From Agromyces rhizosphaerae (GTDB taxonomy: Bacteria > Actinomycetota > Actinomycetes > Actinomycetales > Microbacteriaceae): 64,000 nt of DNA. Position numbers and translations under genes: made by a program. The stretch covers positions 1,054,001-1,118,000 of the forward strand of contig NZ_BSDP01000001.1 in the NCBI RefSeq assembly GCF_027925245.1, read 5' to 3'. This document shows, one piece after another, positions 57,623 through 64,000 of this stretch; position 1 is the first letter of the stretch; every line of letters starts with the position of its first letter. The notes under the pieces are model-generated. The model was not told the DNA's origin. It was given only the letters and a program-made list of their open reading frames with translations, and did no database searches.

Positions 57623-59137
57623 TCAGGCCACGGGCACCGGCTCCGGGTCGGGCGCGTCGGTCCGGGCGTCCGGGTCGGCGGCCGGGTGCGCGGTCGAGGT
57701 GCCCTGTCCCCGGCGGCGGAAGAGCACCGCGGACACCACGGCGCCCACCGCGAAGAACGCCGCGCCCCACCAGTAGGCCGTCGCATACCCGGCGAGCGCC
57801 GCATCCACCCCCACCTCGGCGGTGACCGGGGCGTTGGCGGTGAGGAAGTCGGCCGTCGCGGTCGCGGCGAGCGTATTCAGCAAGGCGGTGCCGATGGACC
57901 CGCCCACCTGCTGGCTCGTGTTCACCATCGCGGAGGCGACCCCGGCGAACCGCCGGTCCACCCCGAGGGTGGCGGTCTGCATCGATGCGGGCATGATCGT
58001 GCCCATCGCGAACCCGATCACCATGAGCGGCGGCAGCACGTGCGCGGCGTACGTGCTCGACGCGTCGAGCAGCGTCAGGCCCGCCATGCCGAACGCACCG
58101 AGCGTCATGCCGATCGGCACCAGCACCTTCGGACCGAACCTCGGGACGAAGAGGTTCGTGCCGAGCTGGGCGGCGAGCACGAGCATCGCGATCATCGGCA
58201 GGAACGCGAGGCCCGTCTGGATCGGCGAGTAGCCGAGCGTCGCCTGCAGGTAGTAGGTCACGAACAGGAAGATGCCGAACATGCCGGCGCCGGCGATCAG
58301 CACCGAGAAGTAGGCGGCGCCGCGGTTGCGGTCGAGCACGATCGGCAGCGGCAGCAGCGGATGCGTCGCGCGACGCTGCCACAACACGAACGCGACGAGC
58401 AGCACGACGGATGCCCCGAGCATCCCCCCGGTCAGCGGCGCGTCCCACCCGTCGGTCTCCGCGTGCGAGAACCCGTACACGAGGGCGAACAGCGCAGACG
58501 AGACGAGCAGCGTGCCGGGCACGTCGAGCTGCGGGCGCGGGCCGGTACGCGCGACACGCGGGATGAAGGCGAGGGCCCCGAGCAGGGCGAACGCGGCGAT
58601 CACCACGTTGATGTACAGGTTCCAGCGCCAGTCGAGCCACTCGGTGAGCACGCCGCCGAGCAGCAGCCCGACCGCACCGCCCGCCCCGGCGATCGCGCCG
58701 AACACGCCGAACGCACGCGCGCGTTCGCGCGGGATGACGAAGGTGGTCGTGAGCACCGCGAGCGCGGTGGGCGCCAGGAGTGCGCCGAACGCGCCCTGCA
58801 GGGCTCGTGCGGCGACGAGCAACTCGAAGGTGTCGGCCGCCCCACCGAGCGCGGAGGCCGCGGCGAATCCGATGAGGCCGACGACGAAGGTGAGCTTGCG
58901 GCCCATGAGGTCGGAGAGCCGGCCGCCGAGCAGCAGCAGGCTGCCGAAGGCGAGCGAGTAGGCGGTGATGATCCACTGCCGCTGGCCGTCGGAGAACCCG
59001 AGGTCGGCCTGGGCTGACGGGAGCGCGATGTTCACGACGGTCGCGTCGAGCACGACCATGAGCTGGGCGAGTCCGACCACGACGAGCGTGATCCAGCGGC
59101 GCCGGTCGGGCGCCTGCGTTGTGGCATTCGAGGTCAT
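57623..59137 (-). CDS. DHA2-family MFS efflux transporter
   Basis: The 504-residue protein has about 14 membrane helices and the DHA2 motifs: LMVVLDATVVNIALPSAQADL (motif D1), GGRLSDLMGRK (motif A), ARALQGAFGALLAPTALAVL (motif B) and GGAVGLLLGGVLTEWLDWRWNLYINV (motif C). These are drug/H+ antiporters. It is divergent from a TetR regulator. The start TAGAGT, seven bases, ATG (minus strand) is leaderless and touches the TetR operator. Confidence 0.92.
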   Translation of the reverse strand: MTSNATTQAPDRRRWITLVVVGLAQLMVVLDATVVNIALPSAQADLGFSDGQRQWIITAYSLAFGSLLLLGGRLSDLMGRKLTFVVGLIGFAAASALGGAADTFELLVAARALQGAFGALLAPTALAVLTTTFVIPRERARAFGVFGAIAGAGGAVGLLLGGVLTEWLDWRWNLYINVVIAAFALLGALAFIPRVARTGPRPQLDVPGTLLVSSALFALVYGFSHAETDGWDAPLTGGMLGASVVLLVAFVLWQRRATHPLLPLPIVLDRNRGAAYFSVLIAGAGMFGIFLFVTYYLQATLGYSPIQTGLAFLPMIAMLVLAAQLGTNLFVPRFGPKVLVPIGMTLGAFGMAGLTLLDASSTYAAHVLPPLMVIGFAMGTIMPASMQTATLGVDRRFAGVASAMVNTSQQVGGSIGTALLNTLAATATADFLTANAPVTAEVGVDAALAGYATAYWWGAAFFAVGAVVSAVLFRRRGQGTSTAHPAADPDARTDAPDPEPVPVA

Positions 59138-59144
59138 GCGGGCC

Positions 59145-59178
59145 ACTCTATACGGTACTAGCAAGTTCCGGATATACT
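59145..59178. promoter_or_regulatory. Divergent MFS/tetR promoter with an imperfect palindrome
   Basis: An imperfect palindrome has arms ATACGGTACT (59150-59159) and AGTTCCGGAT (59164-59173), eight of ten positions matching, around AGCA. It lies between the MFS -10 box (TAGAGT, 59150-59145 minus strand) and a TATACT (59173-59178) that can serve as the tetR -10. A TetR dimer here would shut both promoters. Confidence 0.6.
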
Positions 59179-59266
59179 CGGTTCAGGAATTCACCCGCAC
59201 GACACGTCCCGGGAACATAGGATCGATCGTGACCGGACCCGCGGCGATCGGAAGGAGGCGGCTGCG

Positions 59267-59911
59267 ATGACGCAGACCGACGCCACACCCGATGCCTCCG
59301 CCAAGCCGAAGCTCGGCCGGCGGCGCGACCACTCCCGCGACCCCGAGATCCTCGAGGCCGCCCTCGACGTGCTCGCAGAGACCGGCTACGAGGGCATGAC
59401 CATCGACATGGTCGCCGCGCGGGCGAAGGCGGGGAAGGCCACCCTCTACCGCCGCTGGGCCTCCAAGCCCGATCTCGTGATCGACGCCGTCGCCTGCATG
59501 AAGGCCACCGACATCGACTACGCCTCCCCGCCCGACACCGGCACGCTTCGGGGGGATCTCCTGGCGATGGTACGCACGCCGTCGATCAAGGACAGCGAGC
59601 GCAAGCTCAAGGTCATGGCGGGCATCGCTTCGATGATCGCTCGCGCGCCCGAGCTCGGCGAGGCCGCCCGCGCCGCCCTGGTCGAACCGCGCGCCGGCGC
59701 CAACCGCATCGTCTTCCGTCGCGCGATCGAGCGCGGCGAGATCCCCGCCGACACCGACGTCGAGACGCTCAGCATGCTCGGCCCCGCACTGGCCACCTAT
59801 CGCGTGCTCATGCTCCAGCAGCCGATGACGCGTGAGTTCATGGTCGAGACCATCGACCGCATCATCCTGCCGGCGGTGGGACTCGCGCCGCCCGAGGCAT
59901 CCGCGGACTGA
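59267..59911 (+). CDS. TetR/AcrR-family regulator
   Basis: The 214-residue protein has the TetR HTH (ILEAALDVLAETGYEGMTIDMVAARAKAGKATLYRRWASKPDLV, residues 28-70) and a C-terminal TetR_C domain of the AcrR-type. ATG 59267 has a strong GGAAGGAGG site. It is divergent from the DHA2 efflux pump and very likely represses it until a pump substrate binds. Confidence 0.92.
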   Translation: MTQTDATPDASAKPKLGRRRDHSRDPEILEAALDVLAETGYEGMTIDMVAARAKAGKATLYRRWASKPDLVIDAVACMKATDIDYASPPDTGTLRGDLLAMVRTPSIKDSERKLKVMAGIASMIARAPELGEAARAALVEPRAGANRIVFRRAIERGEIPADTDVETLSMLGPALATYRVLMLQQPMTREFMVETIDRIILPAVGLAPPEASAD

Positions 59912-59923
59912 CCGCGCGGCGCG

Positions 59924-60895
59924 CTAGCCCTGCCGCAGCCAGTGGTCGGCGACCAGCTCGCCGACGAGCACCTCGGACAGGGCGGCGACCGTGTCGTCCT
60001 CGTCGCCCGGGAAGCGCAGGGTGAGCTCGGCGCCGGGCAGGTCGCGGCCGATCGACGCGAACCGCGAGCTGCGCATGGCCATCCACTCGAGGGCCTGCGC
60101 GTCCCAGGCCGACCCGGCGAACACGAGCGCCCGGTAGTCCTGCGTCTTCGTGAGGTACACGTCGACGTGCGACCAGTCGCCGGTCTCCGAGGCGAAGGCC
60201 GCGCGCCGCGGCACCTCGCGCAGCATGAGCGCCGACTGCTGGGCGCTCGACGCGCGCTCGGCGGGCGCGAGTGCCCACGTGCCCATGGGACCGGCGAGCA
60301 GGTCGGCCATGGGCGCCAGCCAGTCGGCGGATGCCTCGAGCAGGTGCGCGCTCGTGTCCGCAGCCGCGCGCAGGGCGGCCGGGTCGAACCGCGCCTCGGG
60401 CGCCGTGCCGAGCAGTTCCGCGAGCACCTGGTCGAGCACCGCGAACGTCGCGCGGAAGGTGCGGCACGCGACGCCGGACGCCTCGACGCCCGCGTGCAGC
60501 GGCACCACGACGTCGGCCGCACGGGCGAGCTCGGAGTCGGCGCGGTTCGTGACCGCGACGAGGCGTCCGGTGCCGCGGTAGCGCTCGATCGCGCGCAGCA
60601 CCTCGACGCTGCCTCCCGTGGCGGAGACGGCGACGACGGCGAGGTCGGGCGCGGCCGGCGGCAGCAGCGCGACGCTGGCGAGCTCGACCATCACCTGCGC
60701 GTCCACGGCGCGGTAGCGCCGGGCGACCACGTCGGCGGCGTAGCGGCTCGAGCCCATGCCGAGCACGAGCACGCGCGACGCGGCGAGCATCGGGAGGCGG
60801 TCGAGGCCGTCCAGCCCCGCGTCCACGGCGTCGGCGAGCGCGCCGAGCGTCTCGGGGATCAGCTCGAGGTCGGATCGAAAGGCGGCGGTGTCCAC
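59924..60895 (-). CDS. SIS-domain sugar isomerase/deaminase-like protein
   Basis: The 323-residue protein has two SIS domains: RVLVLGMGSSRYAADVVARRY and VVAVSATGGSVEVLRAIERYRGTGRLVAVTNRADSELARAADVVVPLHAG, with a second half around LREVPRRAAFASETGDWSHVDVYL. It resembles AgaS and the isomerase half of glucosamine-6-phosphate synthase without the glutaminase. It may interconvert or deaminate an amino-sugar phosphate made by the kinase upstream. GTG 60895 has GGAGG six bases before it. It overlaps the end of the kinase gene by 37 bases. Confidence 0.8.
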   Translation of the reverse strand: MDTAAFRSDLELIPETLGALADAVDAGLDGLDRLPMLAASRVLVLGMGSSRYAADVVARRYRAVDAQVMVELASVALLPPAAPDLAVVAVSATGGSVEVLRAIERYRGTGRLVAVTNRADSELARAADVVVPLHAGVEASGVACRTFRATFAVLDQVLAELLGTAPEARFDPAALRAAADTSAHLLEASADWLAPMADLLAGPMGTWALAPAERASSAQQSALMLREVPRRAAFASETGDWSHVDVYLTKTQDYRALVFAGSAWDAQALEWMAMRSSRFASIGRDLPGAELTLRFPGDEDDTVAALSEVLVGELVADHWLRQG

Positions 60896-62031
60896 GGGAC
60901 CTCCGGGAGTTCGTGCGATGACGGGTATCGATGGGTGATCGCCGCATCCGGCGCGTAGCGCCAGGCCGGCAGGAAACGGTCGGCGTAGTGGAGCTCTGCA
61001 GCGAGCTGCTCCGCCTCGAAGCCGGGCAGCAGCGCCTCGTCGAAGAGCTCCGCCCGCCCCAGTGTCTCGCGGTACGCGGACAGCAGTGCGTTGCGGGCAC
61101 GGTCGGCCCACGCCCACGCGGCGTCGTCGACGCGCCTGGCGTACTTCTGCGCCACCGCGGCGACCAGGTCGAGCGAGACGAGCAGGTGGGCGACGTCGCG
61201 CGCCGCCGCATCCGGCCGCCCGCGCTCGTCGGCCGGCAGCGCCGGGTCGCCGTCGAAGTCGATGATCGTGTAGCGGCGTGCGCCGTCGTCGCCGGCGGAG
61301 GCGAGCACCTGCCCGACGTGCAGGTCGCCGTGGATCGGGAACTCCCAGCCGGGCTCGGTCGCCCCGAGCGAGCGGATGCCACCTGCGAGCGCCTCGCTCC
61401 GGTTGGCGAGCCGCGCCCCGGCGTCGCCGGTCGTCGTGGCGAGTGCCCGGTCGAGCGCAGCCTCCGCCCGTACGCGACGTGCGACGGGGGCATCCGGCGC
61501 GGCACTCCTGGCGTCCGAACCCAGCACGTCGTGCAGGCGGGCCGCGTGCACGCCGAGCACGGCGGGCCAGTCGGGCTCCGCGCCGCCGTCCATGCGGGCC
61601 TGCACATCCGCGACGGCCCAGGTCCAGCCGTCGGTCGCGCCCACGTGGAAGTCGGTGACGATCGCGAGCGTCGAGGTGCCGAGCTGCGGATGCCGCCACT
61701 GCACGCGTCCCCGCAGCCGGTCGACGCCGTCGGTGCCGGCGTCGGCGAGGCGCTCGAGCAGCACGGCCGAGCGGTCGGAGGCCGCCCACTCGCCGACGAT
61801 CTTCACGATGACGCGATCGCCCACGATGACCGAGGTGTTGGTCTGGTCGACCTCGATGGCCCGCTCCGGGGCATCCGCCTCGATCTCGGGAACGACCAGG
61901 CGCGCGAGCGCTCGCCCGACGCCGTCGCCGGCCGCCGGACGCGCCCCGTCGACCCGCACGCGACCACCCTCGCCGACCGTCACGACACGGCCGGCGACGA
62001 CCGGCGAATCTCCATCGAGCATCGAGTTCAT
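60859..62031 (-). CDS. Maltokinase-like phosphotransferase, probable glucosamine kinase
   Basis: The 390-residue protein has an N-terminal cap (VDQTNTSVIVGDRVIVKIVGEW) and the APH fold with catalytic HGDLHVGQVL and metal site IIDFDGDPALP. This is the maltokinase/actinobacterial glucosamine-kinase pattern; the family, described from Streptacidiphilus, is encoded beside a SIS isomerase and sugar transporter, as here. It would make glucosamine-6-phosphate from ATP. ATG 62031 was chosen; a TACAAT nine bases upstream may give a leaderless mRNA. A second ATG at 62022 is possible. The substrate needs direct proof. Confidence 0.75.
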   Translation of the reverse strand: MNSMLDGDSPVVAGRVVTVGEGGRVRVDGARPAAGDGVGRALARLVVPEIEADAPERAIEVDQTNTSVIVGDRVIVKIVGEWAASDRSAVLLERLADAGTDGVDRLRGRVQWRHPQLGTSTLAIVTDFHVGATDGWTWAVADVQARMDGGAEPDWPAVLGVHAARLHDVLGSDARSAAPDAPVARRVRAEAALDRALATTTGDAGARLANRSEALAGGIRSLGATEPGWEFPIHGDLHVGQVLASAGDDGARRYTIIDFDGDPALPADERGRPDAAARDVAHLLVSLDLVAAVAQKYARRVDDAAWAWADRARNALLSAYRETLGRAELFDEALLPGFEAEQLAAELHYADRFLPAWRYAPDAAITHRYPSSHELPEVPWTPPPFDPTSS

Positions 62032-62150
62032 TGAATTGCGATTGTAACTATTACGCAAACTCTCCTCCACTGTGTGCAGAGATCCATTGCGGTTCCTTCA
62101 GTCGTGGTGCAACATTCCACACAACCTTTCCCACGCCCCAGGAGGTACCC
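62032..62150. promoter_or_regulatory. AT-rich divergent control region of kinase and ABC importer
   Basis: The region is much richer in A and T than the rest of the window. It holds the inverted repeat TTGCG (62036-62040) and CGCAA (62054-62058) in a 23-bp span covering a TACAAT on the minus strand, a candidate operator. AGGAGG lies just before the importer start. A regulator gene is not adjacent. Confidence 0.5.
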
Positions 62151-63248
62151 ATGCGCACCACGCGACGCGTCGCGGCCGCAGCAGCCGGATCACTCGCCCT
62201 CGCCTTCGCCGTCACCTCGTGTGCCGCCGACGGCGGCTCGGAGGAGCTCGACCCGGACGCCGACATCACCCAGCAGACCCTCACGGTCTCGAACTGGGCC
62301 GACTACTACCCCGAGGACCTCGCCGAGCGCTTCGAGGAGGCGACCGGCGTGAAGATCACGATCGTGAACCACACCACGAACGAGGACATCGTGGCGAAGC
62401 TCACCGCGAGCTCCGACCCCGGCATCGACGTCGCGTTCATGTCGGGCCAGTACGCGCAGGCGCTCGGCGAGCAGGGCATCCTCGCCGAGCTCGACAAGTC
62501 GCTCATCCCGAACGAGTCGAACCTCTACCCCGAGGCGCTCGAGCTCGCGTACGACCCGGGCAACGTCTACTCCGAGCCGTACGCCTGGGGCACGACCGGT
62601 CTCTGCTACCGCCCCGACCTCACCGGCTACGACCCGACGTCGTGGAACGACCTGCTGAACCCGCAGGACGACCTCGTCGGCAAGACGACGATGCTCTCGA
62701 CCGACCGGTGGCTGTCGATGCCGGCCATGAAGGCGCTCGGCTACTCGCTCAACTCGACCGACGACGCCGAGCTCGAGGAGGCCAAGGCGCAGCTGATCGA
62801 GACGAAGGGCACGCTGCTCGCCTACGACGACACCACCTTCTACGCCAAGCTCGTCTCGGGCGAGGCCGCGATGGTCGAGGCGTGGGACGGCTGGTGCAAC
62901 TACGGCATCGCCGAGAACCCCGACATCCAGTTCGTCGTGCCCGAGGAGGGCGCCGACCTCTGGGTCGACACCATGACCGTGCTCGAGAGCTCGGAGAACA
63001 AGGAGGCCGCGATGGCCTTCATCAACTACATCCTCGACCCCGAGGTGCAGACCTGGGTCGCGGAGAACATCCTCTACAAGGTGCCGAACCAGGCCGCGAT
63101 GGACGCGCTCGACCCCGAGCTCGTCGAGGCCTTCCCGACCCTCGGCATCACCGTCGACGAGCTCACGGAGCAGGAGGTGATCGTCGACCTCGGCGACGAC
63201 ACCGTCAAGTACGTCGACCTGAACGCCGAAGTGCTCGCCACGAACTGA
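62151..63248 (+). CDS. PotD-type ABC transporter substrate-binding lipoprotein
   Basis: The 365-residue protein has a lipobox VTSC (Cys24). A spermidine/putrescine-binding fold of the PotD/PotF type follows (LTVSNWADYYPEDLAERFEEATGVKITIVNHTTNEDIVAKLTA, then SEPYAWGTTGLCYRPDL, then VLESSENKEAAMAFINYILDPEVQTWVAENI). PotD-type proteins bind polyamines, but relatives carry amino sugars and other amines. ATG 62151 has AGGAGG six bases before it. The divergent kinase and isomerase genes suggest an aminated sugar as an alternative ligand. The permease follows after two bases. Confidence 0.87.
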   Translation: MRTTRRVAAAAAGSLALAFAVTSCAADGGSEELDPDADITQQTLTVSNWADYYPEDLAERFEEATGVKITIVNHTTNEDIVAKLTASSDPGIDVAFMSGQYAQALGEQGILAELDKSLIPNESNLYPEALELAYDPGNVYSEPYAWGTTGLCYRPDLTGYDPTSWNDLLNPQDDLVGKTTMLSTDRWLSMPAMKALGYSLNSTDDAELEEAKAQLIETKGTLLAYDDTTFYAKLVSGEAAMVEAWDGWCNYGIAENPDIQFVVPEEGADLWVDTMTVLESSENKEAAMAFINYILDPEVQTWVAENILYKVPNQAAMDALDPELVEAFPTLGITVDELTEQEVIVDLGDDTVKYVDLNAEVLATN

Positions 63249-63250
63249 CC

Positions 63251-64000
63251 GTGACGAACCAGCTCCACCAGGCAGCCCCCGCCGCACGCGCCTCGCGCGT
63301 GCGGGGGGCTCGCCCCGGCGCCGTTCCTGGCGCCGGGCATGCTCTTCCTCATCGTCTTCATGGCGGTGCCGGTCGGGCTCCTCGCCTTCTACACCTTCTT
63401 CAAGCGCGGTCGCTTCGGCGGCGTCGTCTTCGAGCCCACGCTCGACAACTGGGCGAAGCTGTTCGAGCCGCTCTACGTCGGCGTCATCGCCCAGTCCATC
63501 GGGCTCGCGCTCGTCGTCACGCTGCTCGCGCTGCTCATCGGCTACCCGATGGCGTACGCCATCGCCGGGCTCTCGCCGAAGTGGCGCACGGTCGCCCTGA
63601 TCGCGGTCGTGCTGCCGTTCTGGACCAACTTCCTCATCCGCACCTACGCGTGGATCCTGCTGCTCAACAACGCCGGCTGGGTGAACCAGTGGCTGCAGGG
63701 CCTCGGCATCACCGACGAGCCGATCAGCATGCTCTACACGCCGCAGGCGATCGTGGTCGGCCTGCTCTACATGTACTTGCCGCTCATGGTGCTGCCCCTG
63801 TACGCATCGCTGCAGCAGCTCGACCCGTCGCTGCGCGAGGCGGCCACCAACCTCGGCGCGACGCCCTGGCGCGCGTTCCGCACCATCACGCTGCCGCTGT
63901 CGGTCCCCGGCGCCCTCACCGGCAGCATCTTCGTCTTCGTGCCCGCGATGTCGAACTTCGTCATCCCCGAGCTCATCGGCGGCGGCAAGACGATCATGAT
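63251..64000 (+). pseudogene. PotB-type ABC permease, apparent frameshift, runs off the window
   Basis: From 63321 on, one frame codes a typical PotB/PotH permease (PFLAPGMLFLIVFMAVPVGLL, then LVVTLLALLIGYPMAYAIAG, then WTNFLIRTYAWILLLNNAGWVN, then EAA motif REAATNLGATPWRAFRTITLPLS). That frame has a TGA at 63252-63254 and no ATG/GTG/TTG before 63339. The natural start GTG 63251 is in another frame (MTNQLHQAAPAARASRVRG). Removing one G from the run of six at 63303-63308 joins them smoothly as RVRGLAPAPFLAPGM. This may be a sequencing error, a true mutation or slippage. A short protein from ATG 63339 would keep helix 1. Confidence 0.7.

Noticed and set aside
62032..62150. Riboswitch in the leader of the PotD-type importer
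   Set aside because: The leader is short, AT-rich and lacks a multi-stem fold by eye. A DNA operator is the simpler reading.
1..64000. Prophage, integrative element or defence island
   Set aside because: No integrase, transposase, phage structural gene, restriction enzyme, toxin-antitoxin pair or attachment-site repeat at a tRNA was found. Apart from short AT-richer intergenic regions, base composition is even along the window.

Overview
The window is chromosomal DNA of a high-GC actinobacterium, most likely a Microbacteriaceae member (Agromyces/Microbacterium-like). The evidence is very high GC, the secE-nusG-rplK-rplA order behind tRNA-Trp, NusG with a long acidic N-terminal extension, the MaoC-MaoC-murB trio, many leaderless start codons with a TANNNT box 6-7 bases upstream, and a striking abundance of the heptamer GGATGCC/GGCATCC. 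No rRNA, CRISPR array, insertion sequence, integrase or prophage gene was seen. No stretch over 300 bp lacks a gene. Coding density is above 90 percent. Layout: 1-8.5 kb holds a P1-family aminopeptidase, a MOSC protein, an HxlR regulator with a VOC protein, and a PucR regulator divergent from a CoA-acylating semialdehyde dehydrogenase (mmsA-like) and a class III aminotransferase, together probably a beta-alanine or related omega-amino-acid catabolic module. 8.5-19.8 kb holds a Tat-secreted protein, glutaryl-CoA dehydrogenase plus class III CoA-transferase, a divergent succinate/glutarate-semialdehyde dehydrogenase, a GntR/FadR-type regulator and a five-gene Liv-type ABC transporter behind a perfect GntR-like operator. 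19.8-31.7 kb is core housekeeping: FHA protein, small membrane proteins, rplA, rplK, nusG, secE, tRNA-Trp, cytochrome b561-like protein, aspartate aminotransferase, dGTPase, lysG/lysE. It then holds an 11-codon polycysteine leader ORF ahead of a 2-oxoglutarate/Fe(II) oxygenase, the most interesting element found. 31.8-47 kb holds an ABC exporter with a NarL-type two-component system, PEP carboxylase, murB with two MaoC proteins, and a gabT-gabD operon divergent from a second PucR regulator. 47-57.5 kb is a mosaic of poorly characterised genes: membrane proteins, an FBP-type zinc protein, a Stealth phosphotransferase, duplicated lipoproteins, a phosphodiesterase, a PhzF protein and an AlkZ-like DNA glycosylase. 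57.6-64 kb holds a TetR-controlled DHA2 efflux pump, an SIS-domain isomerase with a glucosamine-kinase-like phosphotransferase, and a divergent PotD-type ABC importer whose permease gene carries an apparent single-base frameshift in a G6 run and runs off the window. Functionally the region is rich in nitrogen and carbon scavenging (GABA, beta-alanine, glutarate, amino sugars or polyamines), each unit paired with a local regulator and, in most cases, a divergent promoter in which palindromic operators can be read.
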